DNA of 64,000 nt from Treponema sp. (GTDB lineage: Bacteria > Spirochaetota > Spirochaetia > Treponematales > Treponemataceae): NCBI GenBank assembly GCA_016292805.1, contig JAEDFM010000001.1, positions 48,252 through 112,251 of the forward strand, in the 5' to 3' direction. Shown here one piece after another: positions 1 through 8,314 of the stretch. Positions within the stretch are counted from its first letter, which is position 1. Every line of letters starts with the position of its first letter. Both the position numbers and the translations under genes were made by a program. The notes beneath the pieces were generated by a model, which worked only from the letters and a program-made list of their open reading frames with translations, made no database searches and had not been told where the DNA came from.

Positions 1-2
1 AC

Positions 3-314
3 TACATGATGACAGATACAACTTTCCTTGATGTTCAGGAAACAAATGCATGCTACCCAGCTTTGAACAAGTTCGCTGAACGTTGTGAAGTTTACATGGA
101 CCCAACAAAAATGGCTATCGCTTACGAACAGTCAAATTATGCAATCAGTCGTCCAAATCATCCGGCTTATCCAACAATTACACTTGCATTCTCAGATGCA
201 TTTGAAGCTATCTTAAATGGCGCTGATATTAAAACTGAACTTACAAAAGCTGCAGCAAAAATTGATGAAGACATTAAAGATAATGATGGATATCCTCCTT
301 TTGGAAAAAAATAA
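3..314 (+). CDS. ABC sugar-binding protein, C-terminal end (partial)
   Basis: This is the last ~103 codons of a gene that begins before the window; the frame is open to the left edge, so the first ATG (position 6) is only internal. The fragment has no motif of its own. Its alpha-helical end, with a stretch like ILNGADIKTELTKAAAKIDE followed by a short tail, is typical of the C-terminus of extracellular solute-binding proteins of carbohydrate ABC transporters, where such a helix lists the number of binding proteins per repeat. It is followed by two MalF/MalG-type permeases, a GH32 hydrolase and a fructokinase, so it most likely binds sucrose or fructo-oligosaccharides outside the inner membrane. 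The assignment rests mostly on context. Confidence 0.7.
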   Translation, partial: YMMTDTTFLDVQETNACYPALNKFAERCEVYMDPTKMAIAYEQSNYAISRPNHPAYPTITLAFSDAFEAILNGADIKTELTKAAAKIDEDIKDNDGYPPFGKK

Positions 315-325
315 TTGATTAATAC

Positions 326-357
326 AACTGGTGGCTTAAAAAGTCACCAGTTTTTTA
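326..357 (+). terminator. Stem-loop with T-run after the binding-protein gene
   Basis: AACTGGTG (326-333) pairs with CACCAGTT (345-352) and is followed by a T-rich run. It lies between the binding-protein gene and the permeases. In such operons a hairpin here usually gives partial termination or protects the binding-protein mRNA, keeping that product in excess. That role is inferred. Confidence 0.7.
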
Positions 358-373
358 TCACCTTCTACAAAAA

Positions 374-520
374 AAGAGGGGTTAAACTGAACGGCAAAAT
401 GGTGCCGTCCAGTTTAACATGTGTTTTCTTGGAAAACACATATTTGACGTGTTCGCTCGCGCGAACCAATTGAACATCCTCGGAAGTTGAAACTTCCTGC
501 GGTATTCAATTTTAAAGAGG
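374..520 (+). repeat. Element A, copy 1 (multi-hairpin intergenic element)
   Basis: Four consecutive inverted repeats fill this gap. H1 spans 381-417 (GTTAAACTG...CAGTTTAAC, with inner ACGGC/GCCGT). H2 is TGTGTTTTC-TT-GGAAAACACA (420-440). H3 is GTTCGC-TCGC-GCGAAC (451-466). H4 has an outer stem ATTGAA/TTCAAT and an inner hairpin GGAAGT-TGAA-ACTTCC (482-497). The order, spacing and short linkers match copies at 25788-25928 (minus), 63671-63818 and 63819-63967, but the stem sequences differ. The unit ends in AAAGAGG, which is the ribosome-binding site for the ATG at 527, and a similar AAAGAGG precedes H1. It has no coding potential I can support. Confidence 0.8.
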
Positions 521-526
521 TAAAAA

Positions 527-1446
527 ATGAAAAAGAATTTTTTTCTCCACTTAAAGAAAGAAATATACGACAGGAAATTTTAATGCTTCTTCCTGCATGT
601 ATCCTGCTGATAATTTTCATGGTCGTTCCATTTTTTTCAGCATTCGGACTTTCACTTACAAATCAAAAACTTATTCCTAATCCAATGGTTCCTGCAAAAT
701 TTGTAGGATTAAGAAATTATATTCAGATTTTTAAAGATGTCAGTTTCTGGCAGGCTTTTAAAAACGTAATTTTGTTTACAATAATGGTAATACCTTTGCA
801 GTGTGGTTTTGCTCTTTTAATGGCAAATGCATTAAACAAGGTTAGGTTTCTTAAAGGCTTTTTAAGAAGTATGTTTTTCCTTCCATACATTACGCCAATG
901 GTAATTGTAGCAGTAATCTGGAAATCTATTTATCAGTATCCAGATGGAATTGCAAATCTTGCACTTAAGCTGGTTACTTTTGGAATGGCTCATTCAATTG
1001 ACTGGCTTGGAAATAAAAACAGCGCGTTAATTGCAATTACAATACTTTCTGCATGGCAGGCTTTTGGTTTTCAGATGATTATTTATCTAGGAGCTTTACA
1101 GAGTATTCCAACATCACTTTACGAAGCTGCAAATATTGATGGTGCAAATTCAAGACAAGTTTTCTGGCATGTAACCTGGCCTAGTTTGAAAGAAACAAAT
1201 ACTCTTGTTTTGATTATTACAACTATTCAGGCTTTAAAATTATTTACTCAGGTAAACATTATGACTAAAGGTGGACCAAATGGATCTACAAATACTTTAG
1301 TTCATTATATTTATCAAAGCGGATTTATGGGACAGAAGATAGGTTATGCTTCGGCGGCTTCTGTTATTTTATTCCTTCTTATTCTTATAATTTTCCTTGT
1401 TCAGAATAAACTTCTTCGTGGAAAAGAAGAAAAAGCAAGAGATTAG
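527..1446 (+). CDS. Carbohydrate ABC transporter permease (MalF type), start region frameshifted
   Basis: This is an inner-membrane permease of about 300 residues with six predicted membrane spans, matching the MalF/UgpA-like subunit of sugar importers. The cytoplasmic EAA loop that docks the ATPase is visible as YEAANIDGANSRQVFWHVTW. The start is problematic. A good AAAGAGG site precedes ATG 527, but that frame closes after 18 codons at TAA 581-583. The permease frame is open from a TTG at 487, which lies in the loop of a hairpin of element A, and has its first ATG at 583, sharing bases with the stop (TAATG). One extra T in the run of seven T at 538-544 would join ATG 527 to the permease and give a normal positively charged N-terminus. 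No ATPase subunit is seen here, so a shared MsmK-like ATPase is likely. Confidence 0.85.
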
Positions 1447-1461
1447 GGCAGGAGGATTAGT

Positions 1462-2307
1462 ATGGTACAGAGAAAATCAAAAGATATAGCATTTACAACT
1501 TTTCTTTTTATACTTGGACTTTTAATTATTACACCTATATTCCTTATGTTTGTTTCTTCATTAAAAGATGACAGATTTGAAATTATGAAGGATATGGGAA
1601 GTTTAAAGGCATTTGTTGTTACTCATCCAACATTGCACAACTTCAAAGAGATTTTATTTGAATCAGTTCAGAATTTTGGACGTTCATTTTTTAATTCAAT
1701 GATTGTTCTTGTAATTACTGTTGTTCTAACAGCCGTAGTTTGTTCAATGACAGGTTATGCTTTGCAGCGCGGTAAATTAAGAATCAGAAAATTCATTTTT
1801 CTTGGAGTTCTTTCACTTTATATTATCCCTATGGAAGCAATTATGTTGCCTTTAATGTATCAGGTTTCTTCCTGGGGAATTACAGATACTTATGCAGTTC
1901 AAATCTTGCCATTCATAGCAAGTCCTTTGTATATTTATCTTTTCTATAATTACTTTAAGGAAGTACCAGTTTCACTTTCAGAAAATGCTGAACTTGAAGG
2001 GGCATCATTCTGGCGAGTATTTAAAGACATTTATTTGCCAATGAATAAAGCTCCAATTATTACAGTTTGTATTCTTCAGGGAATGGATATGTGGAATCAA
2101 TACTTATGGCCACTTCTTGTTACTACAGATGAAAGAGTAAGACCAATGTCTGTTGCAATTTCTTCATTCACTGGAACTGGTGGAGATATTTATTGGGATC
2201 AGCTTATGGCTGCAAGTGTTGTAATGTTACTTCCAGTTTTAATTTTGTTCATTATTTTCCAGAGATTCTTTATTGAATCAGTTGGTTCATCTGCTGTTAA
2301 AGGTTAA
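1462..2307 (+). CDS. Carbohydrate ABC transporter permease (MalG type)
   Basis: A 281-residue inner-membrane protein with about six membrane spans, partner of the preceding permease in a sugar importer. The EAA motif is clear (ENAELEGASFWRVFKDIYLP). The gene begins 15 bases after the previous stop behind a strong GGAGG site at 1451-1455, so the two are co-transcribed. The C-terminal order (WDQLMAAS, hydrophobic helix, then a short FIESVGSSAVKG-like tail) is usual for MalG-type subunits. Operon context with GH32 and fructokinase points to sucrose or short fructans as substrate; the sequence alone does not show specificity. Confidence 0.9.
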   Translation: MVQRKSKDIAFTTFLFILGLLIITPIFLMFVSSLKDDRFEIMKDMGSLKAFVVTHPTLHNFKEILFESVQNFGRSFFNSMIVLVITVVLTAVVCSMTGYALQRGKLRIRKFIFLGVLSLYIIPMEAIMLPLMYQVSSWGITDTYAVQILPFIASPLYIYLFYNYFKEVPVSLSENAELEGASFWRVFKDIYLPMNKAPIITVCILQGMDMWNQYLWPLLVTTDERVRPMSVAISSFTGTGGDIYWDQLMAASVVMLLPVLILFIIFQRFFIESVGSSAVKG

Positions 2308-2311
2308 TTTT

Positions 2312-3790
2312 ATGAGTGAAATTTTTGATAATGCACAGAAAAAACAGGATGAACTTAATGAAAAGATTTTAGGCGCAAGTGAGATTAAAAATCAGCGTCC
2401 TGTGTTCCATTTTGCAACTCCAGGCGGATGGTGTAATGATCCAAACGGATTTTCGCAGTTTGGTGACAAGATTCATCTTTTCTACCAGTATCACCCTTAC
2501 TCAACACAATGGGGGCCTATGCACTGGGGGCATGTTGTTTCTAAAGATATGCTGACCTGGGAATTGCAGAGTGTTGCTCTTGCTCCAGATTCTGCTGCCG
2601 ATTGTAAAGGGTGTTTTTCTGGGACCGCAATTGAACATAATGGAAAACATATTGTTGCTTATACTGGAGTTACAAATAATGGAACTGTAGATATTCAGAA
2701 CCAGTGTATTGCAGTAGGGGACGGCTGTGTTTATGAAAAACTGTCAGAAAATCCTGTTTTAACAGCAGCTGATATTCCTTTTGAATATAACAATGAGCAT
2801 TTCCGTGACCCAAAAATCTGGGAAAAAGATGGAAAATTCTACATGGTTTGTGTTCTTAAACAGAAAGATGACCGTGGCGCAATGGTAATGTTCCAGTCAG
2901 ATGATGCTAAAAAATGGACTTACAGGGGAATGATTGATTCCAGTAAGGACGGTCTTAGCAATATGTGGGAATGTCCGGATGTAAGTGTAATTGATGGAAA
3001 AGATTGTCTGATTTTTTCCCCTCAGGAAGTTCGGGAAAATGAGAAACTTGGATTTCATGATGGAAACAACAGTATTTATGTAACCGGAAACCTAGATTAC
3101 GAAAACTGTAAGTTTACCCGTGAAGTTCGTCCTGAAAATGGTTATACAGCTGCCCTTGTAGATTATGGAATTGATTTTTACGCTCCAGAAACTACAAAAC
3201 TTAAGGACGGCCGCACAATCATGATTGGCTGGATGCAGGCTTGGGAATCTTACATTACTCCAAAGAATTACATCTGGTCTGGCATGATGACGCTTCCTCG
3301 TGAATTGAGTTTAAAAAATAACAGACTTTATCAAGTTCCGGTAAGAGAACTGGAAAGCTGGAAGAAAGAAAAAAAGTCTGGAACTGTGCAAAAGGGGACA
3401 GACCCCTGTGTAATTTATTCTGGAAATCGTCAATTCGAAGTTGATATGAATCTTTATGATGCCAAAGGTGTTGTAAAAATGACTTTAGGCGAAGAGACAG
3501 AAAAAGTTGTTCTTGAAGTTAATACGGAAGAAGGCTTTATTTCCTTTGACAGAACAAAAACAGCAACTCCAGGTGCAATTCCTTTTAGAAAAGCAAAACT
3601 TAGAATCGAGGGTGAACTAAAAAATCTTAAAGTTATTTGTGACACCTGTTCACTTGAGGTTTTTATTAACGACGGAATTATGGCATTTACAAATGCCTTC
3701 TTCTTTGAAAATACTGCTTCTAATTTTGTTGTAGAAAACGCTTCTTCTAAAGAACTCTCTTATGATTTTTGGAAATTGGAGGAATATTAA
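2312..3790 (+). CDS. Glycoside hydrolase family 32 (sucrose/fructan hydrolase)
   Basis: A 492-residue enzyme hydrolysing beta-fructosidic bonds, such as those of sucrose or fructo-oligosaccharides. All three GH32 signatures are present: WCNDPNG with nucleophile Asp43, FRDPK with Asp166 as transition-state stabiliser, and ECPD with acid/base Glu220. An N-terminal five-bladed propeller (about 30-335) is followed by the C-terminal beta-sandwich. There is no signal peptide, so it acts in the cytoplasm on imported sugar. The start chosen is ATG 2312, four bases after the permease stop; an in-frame upstream TTG lies inside the permease gene. The stop overlaps the next gene's ATG (TAATG), which implies translational coupling to the fructokinase. 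Sucrose-6-phosphate is less likely as substrate because no PTS gene is nearby. Confidence 0.93.
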   Translation: MSEIFDNAQKKQDELNEKILGASEIKNQRPVFHFATPGGWCNDPNGFSQFGDKIHLFYQYHPYSTQWGPMHWGHVVSKDMLTWELQSVALAPDSAADCKGCFSGTAIEHNGKHIVAYTGVTNNGTVDIQNQCIAVGDGCVYEKLSENPVLTAADIPFEYNNEHFRDPKIWEKDGKFYMVCVLKQKDDRGAMVMFQSDDAKKWTYRGMIDSSKDGLSNMWECPDVSVIDGKDCLIFSPQEVRENEKLGFHDGNNSIYVTGNLDYENCKFTREVRPENGYTAALVDYGIDFYAPETTKLKDGRTIMIGWMQAWESYITPKNYIWSGMMTLPRELSLKNNRLYQVPVRELESWKKEKKSGTVQKGTDPCVIYSGNRQFEVDMNLYDAKGVVKMTLGEETEKVVLEVNTEEGFISFDRTKTATPGAIPFRKAKLRIEGELKNLKVICDTCSLEVFINDGIMAFTNAFFFENTASNFVVENASSKELSYDFWKLEEY

Positions 3791-4764
3791 TGGATAAGAA
3801 ATTTGATGTAACTGCTCTTGGCGAACTTTTAATAGATTTTACACAGAATGGAATGAGTGATTCAGGAAACTGGATTATGGAAGCAAATCCTGGTGGAGCT
3901 CCATGTAATGTTCTTGCAATGCTGACAAAGCTTGGTCATAAAACTGGCTTTATTGGCCAGGTTGGAAATGATATGTTTGGAAAGATGTTAAAAGAACGAG
4001 TTTCTTCTATTAATATAGACGTTTCCAATCTTATTCTTTCTGATGAATATAATACAACTTTGGCATTTGTACACACAGCTCCAGATGGTGACAGAGATTT
4101 TTCTTTTTATCGTAAAACTGGCGCAGATGCATTTTTGAGAAAAGAAAATGTAAATCCAGAAGCAATAAAGTCTTCTAAGATTCTTCATTACGGAACTCTT
4201 TCTATGACAACCGAAACTGTAAATGCCGCTACAGAGTTTGCACTGGAAACTGCAAAAGAGGGTGGTGTGCTTCGTTCTTTTGATCCAAATTTACGTAAAC
4301 CTTTATGGGATTCTTTGGAAAAAGCAAAAGAAAGAATTTTGTATGGAATTTCCATGTGCAGTATTTTAAAAATTGCTGAAGAAGAACTGGAATTTATTAC
4401 TGGTGAAAAAGATATTGCAAAGGGTATTTCTGTAATTCGTCAAAAATATGAAATTCCTTTGATTACAGTTACAAAAGGAAAATATGGTAGCTGCTGTTTC
4501 TATAAAAAGGGAAGTGAAGAACTTTACGTTGAAGTTCCAACTTTTATGAATGTTAAGACTATAGATACAACAGGTGCTGGAGATACTTTCTGTGCCTGTA
4601 TTCTTCATGATATTCTTGAAAACGGTTATGAAAGTTTTACAAAAGAACGACTTACCAAAATGCTTACATTTGCCAATGCTGCATCTTCCTTGATTACAAC
4701 TAAAAAAGGCGCACTTTGCGTAATGCCAGAGAAAAGTCAGATAGAAGAGTTGATGAAAGCTTAA
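3790..4764 (+). CDS. Fructokinase, PfkB/ribokinase family
   Basis: A 325-residue cytoplasmic sugar kinase. The two PfkB signatures are visible: GGAPCNVLAMLTKLG near residue 36 and the ATP/anion-hole motif DTTGAGDTF near residue 256, containing the catalytic Asp. It probably phosphorylates the fructose released by the adjacent GH32 enzyme to fructose-6-phosphate for glycolysis. The ATG at 3790 shares its A with the TAA of the hydrolase gene and is served by a GGAGG at 3778-3782 inside that gene. An in-frame TTG at 3769 has no such support. It is the last gene of the fructan operon. The substrate assignment rests on context; the kinase fold is clear. Confidence 0.9.
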   Translation: MDKKFDVTALGELLIDFTQNGMSDSGNWIMEANPGGAPCNVLAMLTKLGHKTGFIGQVGNDMFGKMLKERVSSINIDVSNLILSDEYNTTLAFVHTAPDGDRDFSFYRKTGADAFLRKENVNPEAIKSSKILHYGTLSMTTETVNAATEFALETAKEGGVLRSFDPNLRKPLWDSLEKAKERILYGISMCSILKIAEEELEFITGEKDIAKGISVIRQKYEIPLITVTKGKYGSCCFYKKGSEELYVEVPTFMNVKTIDTTGAGDTFCACILHDILENGYESFTKERLTKMLTFANAASSLITTKKGALCVMPEKSQIEELMKA

Positions 4765-4776
4765 CTGATACTTTAG

Positions 4777-4938
4777 ATGGATGAAGAACTTTGTTTTGAA
4801 AAAATTGGGTATGTTAATAAGTTAACTAAACAAACAGGAATTGATTTGGATAAAAAAAAATTTATTTTTCATCGACCTGATTTCATTTTTCCACGACTAA
4901 TAATATATACGAAAAATTGTGGTAGAATTGAATTATGA
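4777..4938 (+). CDS. Possible 53-codon ORF upstream of the sigma gene
   Basis: An ORF starting MDEELCFEKIG fills the gap between fructokinase and the sigma factor, and its TGA overlaps the sigma-factor ATG (ATGA at 4935-4938). That overlap is the usual sign of coupled genes and is the main reason to mention it. No ribosome-binding site precedes its start and I recognise no family. It could equally be the tail of a decayed gene or chance. Confidence 0.25.
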   Translation: MDEELCFEKIGYVNKLTKQTGIDLDKKKFIFHRPDFIFPRLIIYTKNCGRIEL

Positions 4939-6692
4939 AGGAACAAGATTTATTTAATAACGCAGAATATTTGCTTTCTCTTGCTCTTAAGAAAACTAAT
5001 AATTTTGAGCAGGCTGAAGATCTGGTTTCTGAAACTTTAATAAGTGCTCTTGTTTCTTTAAGAGATGGAAAATCAATTGATAATCTAAAAGCATATCTTT
5101 CAGTCATTCTGAATCATAAGTTCAATGATTTTCTCCGTTCTAAATATTCAAGGCCTACAATTTATTATGGCGTAATTCCCGAGTATGATTTTGCAAGTAA
5201 CGAGAAAAGTGTGGAAAATCAGCTGATTCAAAAAGAAGAAGCCGAAAAGGTTCGCCAGATTATTTCTCAGCTTTCAAAAAATTACAGGGAAGTTCTGGTA
5301 AGGCACTTCATTCATGGCCAGAATGTAGGTTTTATTGCAGATGATTTGAAAATCAATGTTAATACTGTTAAATCCAGATTGAACACCGCTCGTATAACTG
5401 TAAAAAAGCAAATGGAGAATGATTCTATGGAAAAATATGAAAAACAAAGCTATGAACCTGAGCAGTTAGATATCTGGATGTACGGAGATATGGAAGAAGG
5501 CTGTAACGCTTTTTATACAAATGACTGGACCCGTCGCATTCATCAGAATATTTTGATTTTAGCATACAAAAAACCGGTCACAATCTCTGAAATTTCTGAA
5601 GGCCTTGGTATTTCTGCGGCTTATATTGAACCAATAGTTGAGGAACTTATTTCCTATGATTTTATGGCCAGAAGTGGAGACAAGGTATATACAAGCTTTA
5701 TTATTTTTTCAGAAGAAGAAAAAAACAAAGCTTACGATAACGATAAAGCCATTGCAGAAAAATATGCAAAACCTATGTGGCTGGAATTGGAAAAATATCT
5801 TGAACAGATTCGTAGAACAGAATGCTATAGTAAAATGAGTAAGCGACAGCAGGCAAGTCTTATTCAGTTTGCTGCAATATTTATTATTCATGAAGCAATG
5901 CGCCAGGTTAAAACTGACAAAATTCCCAAAGCTGATGTTATGTCAAAAAAACACAATTCTGGTTGGACTGGTTGTGCTTATGGTTTTAATAAACCTTTAG
6001 ACTCAAAACCTGACTGGGATTATGTAAAAGGTCACAGTTTATGCAAATTAAATGGATGTAATGTAATATCTACAGGTCTATATAAAAATCTTTCGGACTT
6101 AAAATACATGGCTTATGATGTGGTTGCAGGTTTTACTTTCGGGCAGTTCTGGCCATTAAGTGGTAGTCAGTTCTTGAAAACAGCCTATGCTCTGTATGCG
6201 GAAGAAGAAGCAGATATTCCTTTAATTGCTCCAAAGTTTTTTGAGACAATAGAAAAATATTGTGAATATAATCTTTTAAGTAAAGAACCAGATTCTGAAA
6301 ATCCTGATGAAAACAGTTCTATTGTAGTTTTGAATATTCCAGTTTTAACTGCTGAAGAATCTGAAGAGATTTTTGGAAATATCATTCATAACAGTATTCT
6401 AGATTTTTCATCAAAGTTTAAAAACGAATTATGTAAGCTTTTTGTAGATCCTGTAAAGCCTCCTAAACATCTTAGCGAATTGGTTCCGGAAGAATTAAAG
6501 TATCAGCTTTGTGGAGATGCTTTTGTAATGGCGTTGATTTATCAGGGAGCCTGGAATGGATATTACAACTGTCTGTATCCAATCGGGAAAGAATGGGTTC
6601 CAGCTATGGTAATTCTTCTTGGGAACAGATTAACTGATGAAGAATTGAAAAATCCTGAAATGTTCGTTAAAAAGATTGTTTCTAAAAATTAA
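4935..6692 (+). CDS. Sigma-70 family (ECF-like) factor with long C-terminal extension
   Basis: A 585-residue protein. Residues 1-70 resemble sigma region 2 (core and -10 binding, ending in NHKFNDFLRSK). Residues 95-160 form a region 4 helix-turn-helix with the typical IADDLKINVNTVKSRLNTAR. Unlike a standard ECF factor of about 180 residues, it continues for 400 more. About 210-255 looks like a winged-helix segment (VTISEISEGLGISAAYIEPI), followed by a long unrecognised helical part with several Cys and Trp. The extension may act as an in-cis anti-sigma or ligand sensor, as in other C-terminally extended ECF groups; this is inferred. No anti-sigma gene is adjacent. Downstream lies an unrelated ATPase with its own promoter-like sequence, so targets are unknown. 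Confidence 0.8.
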   Translation: MKEQDLFNNAEYLLSLALKKTNNFEQAEDLVSETLISALVSLRDGKSIDNLKAYLSVILNHKFNDFLRSKYSRPTIYYGVIPEYDFASNEKSVENQLIQKEEAEKVRQIISQLSKNYREVLVRHFIHGQNVGFIADDLKINVNTVKSRLNTARITVKKQMENDSMEKYEKQSYEPEQLDIWMYGDMEEGCNAFYTNDWTRRIHQNILILAYKKPVTISEISEGLGISAAYIEPIVEELISYDFMARSGDKVYTSFIIFSEEEKNKAYDNDKAIAEKYAKPMWLELEKYLEQIRRTECYSKMSKRQQASLIQFAAIFIIHEAMRQVKTDKIPKADVMSKKHNSGWTGCAYGFNKPLDSKPDWDYVKGHSLCKLNGCNVISTGLYKNLSDLKYMAYDVVAGFTFGQFWPLSGSQFLKTAYALYAEEEADIPLIAPKFFETIEKYCEYNLLSKEPDSENPDENSSIVVLNIPVLTAEESEEIFGNIIHNSILDFSSKFKNELCKLFVDPVKPPKHLSELVPEELKYQLCGDAFVMALIYQGAWNGYYNCLYPIGKEWVPAMVILLGNRLTDEELKNPEMFVKKIVSKN

Positions 6693-6762
6693 AATATTTT
6701 GCGCTTTATGCTGAATTATAATATATTTTACTCTGCGCACTATTGAAATATTTATAAAATGG

Positions 6763-6778
6763 TACTATGCTCATAGTA
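6763..6778. promoter_or_regulatory. Perfect palindrome overlapping the ATPase start codon
   Basis: TACTATG-CT-CATAGTA is a perfect 7-2-7 inverted repeat whose last base is the A of the ATG at 6778. A TAAAAT box lies just upstream (6756-6761) and no ribosome-binding site is visible. It could be an operator or a small hairpin covering the start codon. Function is not shown. Confidence 0.45.
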
Positions 6779-8139
6779 TGGAAATCAGACGAAATATTTA
6801 CTCCAAAATTCTTAGCTGGAAAAATGAATGCAATGGATCTAAAGCTCTTTTAATTGAAGGGGCGAGACGAATTGGAAAATCAACCATTGCAGAGAAATTT
6901 GCCCGAGAAAATTATAAATCATATGTACTTATTGATTTCAATAATGCTTCAAAGAAAATCAAAGATAATTTTGAAAATTTGAATAATCTTGATTTGTTTT
7001 ATCAGACAATTTCCTTGGAATATAATAAAAAACTTTTTTCACGGGAATCCCTTATTATTTTTGATGAAATACAGAAATTTCCACGGGCTCGAGAAGCTAT
7101 AAAATATCTTGTGCAAGACGGACGCTATGATTTTATAGAAACAGGTTCTTTGATTTCCATAAAAGAAAGTGTAAAAAATATAACTGTTCCTTCGGAAGAA
7201 CGCAAAATTAAAATGTATCCGGTTACTTTTGAAGAGTTTATGTCTGCAAAAGGTGAGGATGTTTTGTTGGAATATATAGAAACTTGCTGGAAGACCAAAA
7301 CTCCTTTAGATCAGAAAGCTCATGCCAAGGCAATGCATATTTTTAGGGAATATATCCTTGTTGGTGGAATGCCACAGAGTATAGTTGCATATTTACAGAA
7401 TTCTTTAGATTTTGAAAAAAGCGATATAGAAAAAAGGGATATTCTCAATTTGTATAGAGATGACATTCAAAAAGCTGCAGCTCGATATAATTCAAAGGTT
7501 TCTGCTTTATTTGAAAATATACCTGCTTATCTTTCGACTCACGAAAAGAAAGTCGTATTGAGTAAAATCGCAGAAGGTTCAACTTTTGACCGTTATGATG
7601 AACCATTATTCTGGCTTGATGATTCTATGATTTGTAATCTTTGTTATAAATGTAATGACCCTTGTGTTGGCTTTGCATTAAACAAAAATGAAGCTGCTGT
7701 AAAATGTTATTTGGGCGATACTGGATTATTGGTAAGCCTTGCATTTAGTGAAAATGAAATTTCAACTCAACAACTATATAAATCTATTATGAATGGAAAG
7801 CTTTCACTTAATGAAGGAATGTTGTATGAAAATGTCATTTCCCAGATGATAGCTTCCAGTGGCCATAAACTTTATTTTTATACACATTACAGTGAAGAAA
7901 AACATAGAAATGATATTGAAGTAGATTTTTTGATTTCAAATGAAAGTAAATTGAATTTTAAAATTTTTCCTTTAGAAGTAAAATCATCAAAAAATTACAC
8001 AACAACTTCATTAAATGTATTTAAGGGAAAATTTGGGAATAAGATAGAAACTTCATATATTATCCATCCCAAAAATTTAATTGTGGAAGATAAAATTATT
8101 AAGATTCCACCTTATATGTTTGGTTGTGTTTTCAAATAA
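6778..8139 (+). CDS. AAA-type ATPase with DUF4143-like C-terminal domain
   Basis: A 453-residue protein of the widespread AAA_14/DUF4143 family of uncertain function. The N-terminus has Walker A GARRIGKST (about residues 29-37) and Walker B LIIFDEIQ (about 91-98). The C-terminal half includes the family's restriction-endonuclease-like part with EVDFLISNE and FPLEVKSSKN, a D...ExK arrangement. These genes are frequent in variable genome regions and are traded between bacteria, which fits the accessory stretch here. The start MEIRRNIYSKIL matches the usual family beginning, yet no Shine-Dalgarno is present, so translation may be leaderless or nearly so. It has no operon partner. Confidence 0.85.
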   Translation: MEIRRNIYSKILSWKNECNGSKALLIEGARRIGKSTIAEKFARENYKSYVLIDFNNASKKIKDNFENLNNLDLFYQTISLEYNKKLFSRESLIIFDEIQKFPRAREAIKYLVQDGRYDFIETGSLISIKESVKNITVPSEERKIKMYPVTFEEFMSAKGEDVLLEYIETCWKTKTPLDQKAHAKAMHIFREYILVGGMPQSIVAYLQNSLDFEKSDIEKRDILNLYRDDIQKAAARYNSKVSALFENIPAYLSTHEKKVVLSKIAEGSTFDRYDEPLFWLDDSMICNLCYKCNDPCVGFALNKNEAAVKCYLGDTGLLVSLAFSENEISTQQLYKSIMNGKLSLNEGMLYENVISQMIASSGHKLYFYTHYSEEKHRNDIEVDFLISNESKLNFKIFPLEVKSSKNYTTTSLNVFKGKFGNKIETSYIIHPKNLIVEDKIIKIPPYMFGCVFK

Positions 8140-8151
8140 TAAAAAAATATT

Positions 8152-8170
8152 CCAATCAATACAAATTGAT
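8152..8170. repeat. 19-bp repeat, left copy
   Basis: CCAATCAATACAAATTGAT is identical to 8541-8559. The repeat is itself a short inverted repeat (ATCAAT-ACAA-ATTGAT). The two copies bracket the PIN-toxin remnant and the Phd-like antitoxin, so they may mark the ends of an inserted or deleted segment, or be two small terminator-like hairpins. Confidence 0.6.
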
Positions 8171-8190
8171 TTAAGTACTTATCTCTGTTT

Positions 8191-8314
8191 TTCTTGACTT
8201 TAAACTTGTACGATTGTTATTATCTCAATATAGCAGCTCAAAAGGTTCTTCCTTTGTTTACTTATGATGATAAAATGAAAGAAACTGCGGAAAAGAGAGG
8301 CATAAAATGCTTGT
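8191..8314 (+). pseudogene. C-terminal remnant of a PIN-domain (VapC-like) toxin
   Basis: Reading the frame that ends at TAG 8312-8314 gives about 35 residues beginning YDCYYLNIAAQ and continuing LPLFTYDDKMKETAEK to RGIKCL. This matches the end of PIN-domain toxins, which keep an Asp in the YDxxYL helix and another Asp in a TxD strand near the C-terminus, both part of the metal site. No start codon or N-terminal half with the first Asp and Glu is present, so the toxin is truncated. Its end overlaps the antitoxin start by eight bases, as in real toxin-antitoxin pairs. The assignment comes from motif recognition in a short fragment. Confidence 0.55.

Noticed and set aside
414..620. 68-codon minus-strand ORF across element A copy 1
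   Set aside because: It runs through the hairpins and into the opposite strand of the permease gene; no ribosome site or recognisable protein.
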